This document shows positions 1-6,228 of a stretch of DNA of 15,738 nucleotides, piece by piece. This DNA is from an archaeon. Its GTDB lineage: Archaea; Iainarchaeota; Iainarchaeia; Iainarchaeales; Iainarchaeaceae. Location: assembly GCA_024653905.1 (NCBI GenBank), contig JANLGZ010000016.1:1-15738 (forward strand), written 5' to 3'. The notes beneath the pieces are model-generated. The model ran no database searches. It was not told where the DNA came from and saw only the letters and a program-made list of their open reading frames with translations. The position numbers were made by a program, and so were the translations under genes. Position 1 is the stretch's first letter. Each line of letters begins with the position of its first letter.

Positions 1-269
1 GTTTTTTATTTCCATTTCGTTTTCTTGCCCCAGTGACAGACTTAACTGGTGCTAAATTTATGTCCCTGCGAATTGTATTTATTTTAGCATCAGAAAGAGT
101 AATTCCCAAATCCCTCGCAGACGCCTTAATCTCCTTTACTGTTCCGCCTTCCAAAAGCCCACGCACTCACACCAGGCGGAAGTTTAACAAGGGCTTGGGC
201 AATTTTTTCAACAATCTTCTCAGGAATTCGTGGAGGCCGTAACTTGTCACGTTTAATTACTCTTGGCAT
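1..269 (-). pseudogene. Small basic protein, reading frame broken by a one-base shift; left end outside window
   Basis: Starting at ATG 267-269 the frame encodes 47 residues (MPRVIKRDKL..., ending ...RRNSKGD) and stops at TAA 126-128. From about position 166 another frame, +1 relative to the first, stays open to the window edge and encodes about 55 residues rich in Lys/Arg, including GGTVKEIKASARDLGI and DAKINTIRRD, which has a helix-turn-helix-like look. Skipping one base near 163-170 joins the two into one basic polypeptide (...LPPGV-VRGLLEGG...). A TATA-like AATTATAAAA (291-300) lies 25 bases upstream of the ATG, so the start looks genuine and leaderless. I do not recognise the family. Alternatives are a sequencing or assembly indel, a real pseudogene, programmed +1 frameshifting, or two overlapping genes, the second starting at GTG 164-166. 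Confidence 0.55.
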
Positions 270-290
270 AAAAACAATAAGAACTCAGAG

Positions 291-300
291 TTTTATAATT
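291..300 (-). promoter_or_regulatory. TATA box of the frameshifted gene
   Basis: Reads AATTATAAAA on the minus strand, centred about 26 bases upstream of ATG 269. This spacing predicts a transcript starting at or next to the start codon. Confidence 0.5.
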
Positions 301-323
301 CTTTGTAAATAACGAAAATGAAG

Positions 324-356
324 GGGTTATACCAAAACTAATAGTTAAATCAACCC
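324..356. repeat. Nested inverted repeat between tRNA-Leu and the frameshifted gene
   Basis: The outer arms GGGTT (324-328) and AACCC (352-356) enclose a second perfect inverted repeat, AACTA (336-340) and TAGTT (342-346), around a single central base. It lies downstream of tRNA-Leu and upstream of the TATA box at 291-300, so it could be an operator for the small gene or a structure in the tRNA trailer. The rest of 270-390 shows no gene. Confidence 0.4.
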
Positions 357-390
357 ACGCGATAAGAGAATAAAATAGAAGAAATAGGAT

Positions 391-473
391 TGCGAAGGGG
401 CGGACTCGAACCGCCGTAGACACTAAGTCACAGCCCCTCAAGCTGCTGCCGTTGACCGCTTGGCTACCCTCGC
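391..473 (-). tRNA. tRNA-Leu (anticodon GAG)
   Basis: The cloverleaf is complete. The acceptor GCGAGGG (467-473) pairs with CCTTCGC (392-398) and the discriminator is A (391). The D stem is GCC/GGC, the anticodon stem is GCAGC/GCTGT with loop TTGAGGG, and the anticodon GAG is at 437-439. A long variable arm (GAC...GTC) marks it as class II, and the T arm is GGCGG-TTCGAGT-CCGCC. It decodes CUC and CUU. No CCA is encoded and there is no intron. A TATA-like ATTTTAAAAG (501-510, minus strand) would start transcription a few bases upstream, and the pyrimidine-rich tract at 370-388 can terminate it. The cognate LeuRS is in the same window. Confidence 0.95.
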
Positions 474-500
474 AATTGAATCAATTTGGGTTCGAATAAG

Positions 501-510
501 CTTTTAAAAT
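501..510 (-). promoter_or_regulatory. TATA box of tRNA-Leu
   Basis: ATTTTAAAAG on the minus strand, centred about 32 bases from the tRNA 5' end, allows a 5' leader of about six bases. It lies inside what would be coding sequence if the divergent permease used the upstream TTG at 486, which argues against that start. Confidence 0.5.
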
Positions 511-532
511 TGCTTTTCAAACAAATACAAGG

Positions 533-548
533 ATTTAAATTTATAAAA
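533..548 (+). promoter_or_regulatory. TATA region of the permease gene
   Basis: ATTTAAATTTATAAAA holds two overlapping TATA-like boxes 20-27 bases upstream of ATG 564. This supports 564 as a leaderless start. Confidence 0.5.
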
Positions 549-563
549 GACATTTTTAGTAAA

Positions 564-1940
564 ATGCCACAAAAAGCAATTGATGATACAGAATCAAAAA
601 CAAAACTCAACAAAACAATCGGCCTTAAAGACGCAACCATTTACGGAGTAGGGGTTATTCTTGGAGCCGGAATTTATGCACTTTTAGGCGAAGCTTCAGG
701 AATCGCAGGAAACGCAACCTGGATTTCATTTGTAATAGGAGCAATAATAGCGGCATTTACTGTATTTAGTTATGCGGAACTAAGTTCTATTTTTCCAAGA
801 GCCGCAGCAGAGTTTGTTTATGTAAAAAATTCAACCAAATCATTCTTTTTAGCATTTATAGTAGAGTACATTGTTTTTCTTTCACTAATTTTTAGTGCAG
901 CCGCGGTTGCATTCGGTTTTGGAGGTTATCTAAACAGTTTAATCGGAGTTAATATTCTCTACACTGCGGCAGTTGCAATTATTTTACTTTCAGTTTTAAA
1001 TTTCAAAGGCATAAAAGAATCAGCAAGGTTCAATATTATTTCAACAGTTGTTGAGGCAGGCGGATTAGTGCTTATTATTATTTTAGGATTAAGTTTTGTC
1101 GGAAGCGTTGATTATTTTGCTGTTCCGAACGGAGCAACGGATTTGGGAGAATTATTCATCCCAATTTTTGGAGCAACCGTATTAGTGTTTTTTGCATACC
1201 AGGGTTTTGAGGAACTGGCAAATTTAACAGAGGAAACAAAAGATGCAAAGAAAAATATTCCAAAAGCAATGCTGCTTGCACTTGGAATAACAACAATACT
1301 CTACATTCTTGTTTCAATAGTAGCGGTTAGTGTTGTTAATTATGCAGAGCTTGCAGAAAGCTCAGCGCCGCTTGCAACGGTAGCTGAAAAAGCAGGCGGG
1401 CCAGGAATGGGAAGTTTACTTGGAGTAATAGCCTTATTCGCAACAGCAAATACTGTTTTGGTTTTGCTGATTGCCGCATCAAGAATGCTTTACGGAATGG
1501 CATCACAAGGAGTATTGCCAAAAATATTTTCAGAGGTGCATGAAAAAACTAAAACCCCTATATTTTCAATTGTATTCTCAGCAATAGCTGCAATAATATT
1601 TTTGATTTTTGTAAATGATTTAAGCGATTTAGCAATGCTAACCAACATGGCGATTTTCTTGAGTTTCTTTTCGGTTAATGCATCACTTATTCTTATCAGG
1701 TTCTCAAAGACAAAGTACGAAGCTGGTTTCAGAGCACCATTCAATATTGGAAAACTACCAATAACCGCAGTATTGGGATGCTTATCAAGTTTGATAATGC
1801 TTCCTCAGTTGCTTGCACCAATGAATGTTTTAGGAATTGAATTACCTATAATTCTTTTCGGCGGAATGATAATGATTCTTGGAATTCCAATTTATTATTT
1901 TGGAAAAACCAAGCAAACAAGTCCCATATCCGCCAAATAG
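564..1940 (+). CDS. APC-superfamily amino acid permease
   Basis: Predicted secondary transporter importing amino acids by symport across the cytoplasmic membrane. From ATG 564 the protein has 458 residues with 12 hydrophobic segments, the standard APC count. The first segment carries the helix-breaking signature GVGVILGAGIYALLG, matching the G-x-G substrate-binding loop of TM1 in this superfamily. The stretch FFAYQGFEELANLTEET after TM6 is typical of the cationic/general amino acid transporter branch, and LLIAASRMLYGMA marks TM8. The frame extends upstream to a TTG at 486, but those 26 residues overlap the promoter regions of both this gene and tRNA-Leu. ATG 564 has TATA elements at the right distance and the following sequence fits the family N-terminus. 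The substrate cannot be read from sequence. Confidence 0.88.
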   Translation: MPQKAIDDTESKTKLNKTIGLKDATIYGVGVILGAGIYALLGEASGIAGNATWISFVIGAIIAAFTVFSYAELSSIFPRAAAEFVYVKNSTKSFFLAFIVEYIVFLSLIFSAAAVAFGFGGYLNSLIGVNILYTAAVAIILLSVLNFKGIKESARFNIISTVVEAGGLVLIIILGLSFVGSVDYFAVPNGATDLGELFIPIFGATVLVFFAYQGFEELANLTEETKDAKKNIPKAMLLALGITTILYILVSIVAVSVVNYAELAESSAPLATVAEKAGGPGMGSLLGVIALFATANTVLVLLIAASRMLYGMASQGVLPKIFSEVHEKTKTPIFSIVFSAIAAIIFLIFVNDLSDLAMLTNMAIFLSFFSVNASLILIRFSKTKYEAGFRAPFNIGKLPITAVLGCLSSLIMLPQLLAPMNVLGIELPIILFGGMIMILGIPIYYFGKTKQTSPISAK

Positions 1941-1955
1941 GCTAGAATAGTAAGT

Positions 1956-1964
1956 AATTTATAC
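1956..1964 (+). promoter_or_regulatory. TATA box of the gene at 1986
   Basis: AATTTATAC centred 26 bases before ATG 1986 indicates a separate leaderless transcript rather than readthrough from the permease. Confidence 0.45.
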
Positions 1965-1985
1965 TTCGCCAGAGTTGATTTAATT

Positions 1986-2906
1986 ATGGATGAAAAAATG
2001 CAAAAAACCCTGATGAATGTGATTATCCTTGCTGTACTATTACTTGGATTATTGGTTGTTCTTATTTTTACAGGTATATTGGGATGCAGCAGTGTTCCTT
2101 TTGGGTGCGATGCATATTACACAATTCTTAAAGGCGGTCAGCCGACAGTACTGATTGTTTATAGCGAAGGGGGTTTGGGAAATGCCCAGAAACTTGAACA
2201 GGTCCTTAGTGACAGAAGCATAGTAAGTGCAAAAGCAAGGTCAATGAGTATTGATAGATTATCACAGGGAAACATCAATGATTATGATTTGATAATAGTT
2301 GAAGGTGCAAAAAAAATCTGTTCTGATAAACTTAAAATGTTCCAGAATTATGTAATTAAAGGCGGAAGATTAATCTGGACTGGAGATGCAGGAACAGAAG
2401 CATGTGAAGGAGACTTGCTTCTTAAAGTAAGAGAAAGAGAAGCCGGAAGTGATGACAATTCCACTATAGGACCATGGGCAAGAAAGGACGGTTCAAAGCA
2501 ATTATCATTCGACGAGTTTTTAGGCGTACGATATAAAGGAAATTTGTGCGATCTTGTGTCATGTTCATCAAGTGCAGAAATTGGCAGAATAGAACTCCTT
2601 GATGATGATCACAAATTAACTTATGGTTTAAGTCCTTCAATACCATTTCGCGGAAACATGGCTGTTGTTCAGACCGTAAGTTCAGGCACAACAACAATGG
2701 TTGCAACTCTTGATTATGGATTTAATCTTCTTGTTGATGGAGAAACAGAAAAAATAAATTACGGAAAAAATCTCCCCTTTATAGTTACAAGTGGAATAGG
2801 AGAAAGAGTTGCTTATTATGCTACTCCAATAGAAAGCTTTGTGGAAGGAGAACAACCATACAAAGCACTAGTAGAACAATTGTATTATGGAATGCTTTAC
2901 AAGTAG
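1986..2906 (+). CDS. Membrane-anchored protein with glutamine-amidotransferase-like fold
   Basis: The protein has 306 residues. Residues 10-33 form one hydrophobic segment followed by ILGC (Cys34), which loosely fits an archaeal lipobox, so it may be a lipoprotein or a signal-anchored surface protein. Residues about 53-150 read like a flavodoxin/class I GATase-type alpha/beta fold: strand PTVLIVY, a helix, strand DYDLIIVEGAKK, helix, then GGRLIWTGDAG. No clear catalytic Cys-His-Glu triad is visible, so a binding or scaffold role is likelier than amidotransfer. The C-terminal half is beta-rich with a late ...GERVAYYATPIESFVEG... segment. It is convergent with the slipin gene, with three bases between stop codons. 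The function is unknown; the fold assignment comes from pattern recognition and is moderate. Confidence 0.6.
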   Translation: MDEKMQKTLMNVIILAVLLLGLLVVLIFTGILGCSSVPFGCDAYYTILKGGQPTVLIVYSEGGLGNAQKLEQVLSDRSIVSAKARSMSIDRLSQGNINDYDLIIVEGAKKICSDKLKMFQNYVIKGGRLIWTGDAGTEACEGDLLLKVREREAGSDDNSTIGPWARKDGSKQLSFDEFLGVRYKGNLCDLVSCSSSAEIGRIELLDDDHKLTYGLSPSIPFRGNMAVVQTVSSGTTTMVATLDYGFNLLVDGETEKINYGKNLPFIVTSGIGERVAYYATPIESFVEGEQPYKALVEQLYYGMLYK

Positions 2907-2909
2907 AAA

Positions 2910-3692
2910 TTATTTCTTCTTGCTCATGCCTTCGAAAGCCTTGAGTATTTCTAATGGAATTGCGAAAATAACTGTGTTGCTCTGATCAGAACTCAAATCA
3001 TTTAAAGTGTTCAAAGTTCTTAAGTGCATTGCACCATTAGAAGCACTGAGTGTTTTTGCTGCTTTTGCAAGATTAGTAGAAGCAATAACCTCACCTTCAG
3101 CTTTAATTATAACGGCTCTTTTTTCTCTTTCAGCTTCGGCTTGTTTAGCCATTACTCTTTTCATATCCTGAGGTAATTCAACATCCTGCATTTTAATATT
3201 AGTAATATCAATTCCCCAAGCATCAGTTTCAATATCAACTAATTGTTTTATCTGAGCTCCTATTTCATCTCTTTTTGTAAGAACAGTATCAAGGTTTGAT
3301 GCACCCACAATATCCCTCAAAGCAGTTTGGGCTAACTGTGCAGTTGCAAACATATAATCTTGAATATCCAAAACAGCTTTTGCAGGATCTTTAACTTTGA
3401 AATAAATAACAGCATTAATGTTTACAGGAACATTATCTCTAGTCATAACTTCTTGTTTAGGAACATCAATTGTTTTGATTCTAATATCTACTTTTCTATA
3501 AGTCTGAAAAATAGGAATTATAATATTAACCCCAGGATTCATGATTCCGCTATATTTACCAAGAGTAAATTTCACGCCTCTTTCATACTGTATTACAATT
3601 CTAACAAAAAATAAGACTACCATGACTAGCAATACAACTATCCAAAAACCAGCAAAAACAATAAATCCTAGAGTACCTATAATATCAGCCAT
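2910..3692 (-). CDS. Slipin / stomatin-like SPFH-domain membrane protein
   Basis: A 260-residue member of the stomatin/prohibitin group, which oligomerises at membranes and organises microdomains. Residues 9-33 are one hydrophobic membrane segment. The SPFH domain follows: IQYERGVKFTLGKYSGIMNPG, then IIIPIFQTYRKVDIR, TIDVPKQEVMTRDNVPV and the DPAKAVLDIQDY region. Residues about 178-220 form a charged amphipathic helix (AEAEREKRAVIIKAEGEV) typical of the coiled-coil assembly region, and the hydrophobic end NTVIFAIPLEIL is conserved in slipins. In many archaea and bacteria this gene sits next to an nfeD gene for a partner membrane protein; none is present here. The start ATG 3692 has a TATA box about 33 bases upstream, giving a short leader. 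Confidence 0.9.
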   Translation of the reverse strand: MADIIGTLGFIVFAGFWIVVLLVMVVLFFVRIVIQYERGVKFTLGKYSGIMNPGVNIIIPIFQTYRKVDIRIKTIDVPKQEVMTRDNVPVNINAVIYFKVKDPAKAVLDIQDYMFATAQLAQTALRDIVGASNLDTVLTKRDEIGAQIKQLVDIETDAWGIDITNIKMQDVELPQDMKRVMAKQAEAEREKRAVIIKAEGEVIASTNLAKAAKTLSASNGAMHLRTLNTLNDLSSDQSNTVIFAIPLEILKAFEGMSKKK

Positions 3693-3720
3693 GAAACCAC
3701 TGTTATTATTGGGCTACAAG

Positions 3721-3732
3721 CATATTTAAAAG
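3721..3732. promoter_or_regulatory. Near-symmetric TATA element shared by slipin (-) and tRNA-Arg (+)
   Basis: CATATTTAAAAG can be read as a TATA box on either strand. Its centre, about 3726, is about 26 bases from a predicted start near 3751 for tRNA-Arg and near 3700 for slipin, leaving leaders of about 8-9 bases on each side. No other TATA-like sequence lies in the 68-base gap. Confidence 0.5.
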
Positions 3733-3760
3733 TTTGTCCATAGCCAATTCTAAGACTAAT

Positions 3761-3835
3761 GGTCCCGTAGCTCAGTTTGGATAGAGCATCTGCCTTCTAA
3801 GCAGAGGGTCGAGGGTTCAAATCCCTCCGGGTCCG
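3761..3835 (+). tRNA. tRNA-Arg (anticodon UCU)
   Basis: Acceptor GGTCCCG (3761-3767) faces CGGGTCC (3828-3834), with discriminator G 3835. The D stem is GCTC/GAGC and the D loop contains GG. The anticodon stem is TCTGC/GCAGA, the loop CTTCTAA and the anticodon TCT 3796-3798. The T arm is GAGGG-TTCAAAT-CCCTC. It decodes AGA (and AGG by wobble). No CCA is encoded and there is no intron. Position 3 is T opposite T at position 70, so the acceptor stem has one U-U mismatch where a U-A or G-C pair is expected. The T run just downstream serves as terminator. The ArgRS gene is two genes downstream. Confidence 0.93.
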
Positions 3836-3836
3836 C

Positions 3837-3849
3837 TTTTTTTCTTTTA
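3837..3849 (+). terminator. T-rich terminator of tRNA-Arg
   Basis: TTTTTTTTCTTTT begins two bases after the tRNA 3' end. T-rich non-template tracts are the usual intrinsic stop signal for archaeal RNA polymerase. Confidence 0.6.
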
Positions 3850-3876
3850 TCACCAATCCCTGCCAAAAACAGGTTA

Positions 3877-3886
3877 CTTTTTATAC
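3877..3886 (+). promoter_or_regulatory. TATA box of the gene at 3907
   Basis: CTTTTTATAC centred about 25 bases before ATG 3907 predicts a leaderless mRNA and supports this start. Confidence 0.5.
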
Positions 3887-3906
3887 TATCAAATTATATT
3901 TTTTAT

Positions 3907-4440
3907 ATGGTAAAAAATGAAAGAACAGGAATACTGCTTCGCAGAAAAAGAACACAATACACTCCGGATAAACCTACTTTTCACAAAATAAATCTTGAGT
4001 TTTTTGATTATGTTGCCGTAATTGGAAAACCAAGCCAAAAAAGACCTGAAGCAGGAGACATTTTTATACCATCAGCCCACATTGAACAACTTGTTTCACA
4101 GGAAAAGCTTGAGCTTGGAGAAAAATTAGGAGAAAATCATTACTTTATTGAAATCCACAACCATGAAGGAAAACCCACAAGAGAAATTCATCAAAGTTCA
4201 TTTGATGTTTTTACAACCCTAGCTCAAAAACAACTTTTACCAAGAGTAAGACAGGAACTTGCAGCTATTGTTAATGCATCAATACTTGCTAATTTGAAAA
4301 AACAGTTTCCCGGGTATAAAGTGGGGTTTTCAAAAAAGCCGATGTCTATTGAAGAAGTCCAAAGAGGGGCAAAAAAAGCGAAAGGAGAACTAATTAAAAA
4401 AAAGCCAAACTTACTAAAAAGAAGACAAAGACAAAGATAA
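3907..4440 (+). CDS. Small basic protein with JAMM/MPN-like metal-site pattern
   Basis: The protein has 177 residues. I do not recognise it by overall similarity, but the residues a JAMM (Mov34/MPN/PAD-1) metalloprotease uses for zinc are present in order. Glu5 sits just before a hydrophobic GILL stretch, which resembles the E-x-x-G-L-L-x-G strand of JAMM proteins. His84-x-His86 ends a strand (YFIEIHNH), and Ser97-x-x-Asp100 follows. The canonical spacing is HxHP-x7-SxxD; here Pro is Glu87 and the gap is two residues longer. JAMM enzymes cleave isopeptide or peptide bonds, for example removing ubiquitin-like modifiers. From about residue 152 the tail is strongly basic (KKAKGELIKKK, KRRQRQR), which suggests RNA or ribosome binding. 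No ubiquitin-like or E1-like gene is nearby. The JAMM assignment is inference from motif order only. Confidence 0.55.
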   Translation: MVKNERTGILLRRKRTQYTPDKPTFHKINLEFFDYVAVIGKPSQKRPEAGDIFIPSAHIEQLVSQEKLELGEKLGENHYFIEIHNHEGKPTREIHQSSFDVFTTLAQKQLLPRVRQELAAIVNASILANLKKQFPGYKVGFSKKPMSIEEVQRGAKKAKGELIKKKPNLLKRRQRQR

Positions 4441-4503
4441 AACCACCCAAAGAAGATTCTTAAAGCATTAAATAACTAATTACTCTCAATATAAGTGGTA
4501 TTA

Positions 4504-6195
4504 ATGGATTTCGAAAAAGAATTGCTAAAAGCGCTTTCAAAAGCAGGGATTGAAAAACCTGAAGAATTACTAGAACAACCGCCTCAAAGGGAAATGGGGG
4601 ATTTTGCACTGCCGTGCTTCAGGCTTGCAAAAAAATTCAAAAAAAACCCCAACGAAATCGCTTCTGAAATCGAAAAGAAAATCAAACTTCCAAAATCATT
4701 TACTAATGCAATTGCTAAAGGTCCTTACTTAAATTTCTTTTTAGATGAGAGTATTTTTGCAAAAAACACGATTGAAAAAATCCTGAAAGAAAAAGAAAAC
4801 TATGGTTTGGAAAAAAAGAAACCATCAAAAATAATTGTCGAATATTGTCAGGCTAATCCTATGAAAGCATTCCATATCGGGCATGTGAGAAATATTTGTT
4901 TAGGGGAATCGATTGCAAGAATTTTTGAAGCAAACGGAATGAATGTTACAAGAGTAAATTATGGAGGAGATGTTGGACCGCATGTGAGCAAAACACTCTA
5001 CGCTTATCAGAATCTGAACAAAGAAAAAATACCAGAAAAAATTGAAGAAAAAGGAGCATGGTTAGGCAGACTTTATGCACAAGGAGCCAAAGCAGTTAGA
5101 GAAAACCCTGAATTAGAACAAAAAATGCGGGACATGGTTGTTGAATTGGAACAAGGGAACAAAAGCCTTGTAAAGGATTGGGAAAAACTCAGAAAAATGA
5201 GCTTGGAATACTTTGATACGATTTATGATTCACTGAATACTAAATTTGATAAAATTATTCTGGAAAGTGAAGTTGAAAAAGAAGGAATAAAAATTGCAAA
5301 ACAACTCCAAAAAGAAGGATTTGCCTATGAAGATGAGGGCGCATTGATTGTTGATCTTACAAAATATAACCTTGAAAAATTTTTAGTGTTAAAGAGTGAC
5401 GGAGCAGCACTTTACTCAACCAAGGATATGGCTCTGGCAAAAATGAAAAAGCAGAAACTCAAAGCAGAAAAAACATACAATGTTGTCGGATCAGAACAAA
5501 AGTTTTATTTCCAACAACTCATTAAAACACTTGAATTGCTGGATAAAAAGAAAAATGAATATTGTGAAACAGAACACGTCTCTTACGAACTTGTGAGGCT
5601 TGAAGGAGGAAAGATGGCTTCAAGGGAAGGAAATGTAATTACTTATGCAGAACTTTTCAACACGATTTTTGAAAATACTTACAAAGAAACAAAATCCCGC
5701 CACAAAGACTGGAGTGAAAAGAAAATTTTGGAAAACGCAAAACAGATAGGCTTGGCATCAATTAAATTCGGAATGCTCGGGCACGATAAGAACAAAGTGA
5801 TTATTTTTAACTGGGAAAAAGCAACAAGTTTAGAAGGAGAAACTGGACCGTTTATACAGTACAGTTATGCACGGGCAAAAAGCATTTTAAAAAAGGCAGA
5901 AAAAACAAAAATTAAATCATTCAATTTAACCCATGAAAAAGAAAAAGAATTAATTTCAATACTTGCAAACTATGAGAATAAAGTAAAGGAAGCAAAAGAA
6001 AGTATAAGTCCGCACAAAATCGCTTATTATCTTATTGAACTGGCTTCAGCATTCAACTCATTTTACCATGAGGTTAGAGTTCTGGACGCAGAAGAAGAAC
6101 TGATAGGAGCTAGAGTTGCTTTGGTTGAATCAGTATCCCAAATACTGAAAAATGGGCTGGATTTGCTTAACATTAGAGCTATTGAGGAAATGTAG
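4504..6195 (+). CDS. argS: Arginyl-tRNA synthetase
   Basis: Class I synthetase charging tRNA-Arg with arginine. From ATG 4504 the protein is 563 residues, normal for the family. In order: an N-terminal additional domain (about 1-100, with QREMGDFALPCFRLAK); the Rossmann catalytic core opening EYCQANPMKAFHIGH, with the HIGH motif at 124-127; the Arg-specific region with GDVGPH; KMASREG at 370 as the KMSKS-loop equivalent; and the helical DALR anticodon-binding domain from about 450, ending in the family-typical LLNIRAIEEM. A GTG nine bases upstream (4495) is in frame, but ATG is the better start. AAATAACT near 4470-4478 may be a weak TATA box. The cognate tRNA-Arg(UCU) lies 670 bases upstream on the same strand. 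Confidence 0.95.
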   Translation: MDFEKELLKALSKAGIEKPEELLEQPPQREMGDFALPCFRLAKKFKKNPNEIASEIEKKIKLPKSFTNAIAKGPYLNFFLDESIFAKNTIEKILKEKENYGLEKKKPSKIIVEYCQANPMKAFHIGHVRNICLGESIARIFEANGMNVTRVNYGGDVGPHVSKTLYAYQNLNKEKIPEKIEEKGAWLGRLYAQGAKAVRENPELEQKMRDMVVELEQGNKSLVKDWEKLRKMSLEYFDTIYDSLNTKFDKIILESEVEKEGIKIAKQLQKEGFAYEDEGALIVDLTKYNLEKFLVLKSDGAALYSTKDMALAKMKKQKLKAEKTYNVVGSEQKFYFQQLIKTLELLDKKKNEYCETEHVSYELVRLEGGKMASREGNVITYAELFNTIFENTYKETKSRHKDWSEKKILENAKQIGLASIKFGMLGHDKNKVIIFNWEKATSLEGETGPFIQYSYARAKSILKKAEKTKIKSFNLTHEKEKELISILANYENKVKEAKESISPHKIAYYLIELASAFNSFYHEVRVLDAEEELIGARVALVESVSQILKNGLDLLNIRAIEEM

Positions 6196-6197
6196 CG

Positions 6198-6207
6198 CCT
6201 TAAATTA
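6198..6207 (+). promoter_or_regulatory. TATA box of the RelA/SpoT homologue
   Basis: CCTTAAATTA centred 27 bases before ATG 6229, just after the argS stop, suggests independent leaderless transcription despite the 33-base gap. Confidence 0.5.
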
Positions 6208-6228
6208 ATTTCTACTGCAATTTATAGT

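Noticed and set aside
33..242. Plus-strand 69-codon frame at the left edge
   Set aside because: The minus strand has a promoter-linked basic gene here, and the plus frame has no TATA box or recognisable sequence.
253..441. Minus-strand hydrophobic 62-codon frame
   Set aside because: It begins inside tRNA-Leu and has no promoter independent of the tRNA.
486..563. Upstream TTG start for the permease adding 26 residues
   Set aside because: It overlaps the TATA regions of both the permease and tRNA-Leu, and the family N-terminus fits ATG 564.
3851..3876. Small CCTG/CAGG hairpin after tRNA-Arg as a third copy of the two-hairpin element
   Set aside because: The stem has only 4 bp and there is no pyrimidine/purine hairpin or mirror tract. 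The T run at 3837-3849 explains termination.
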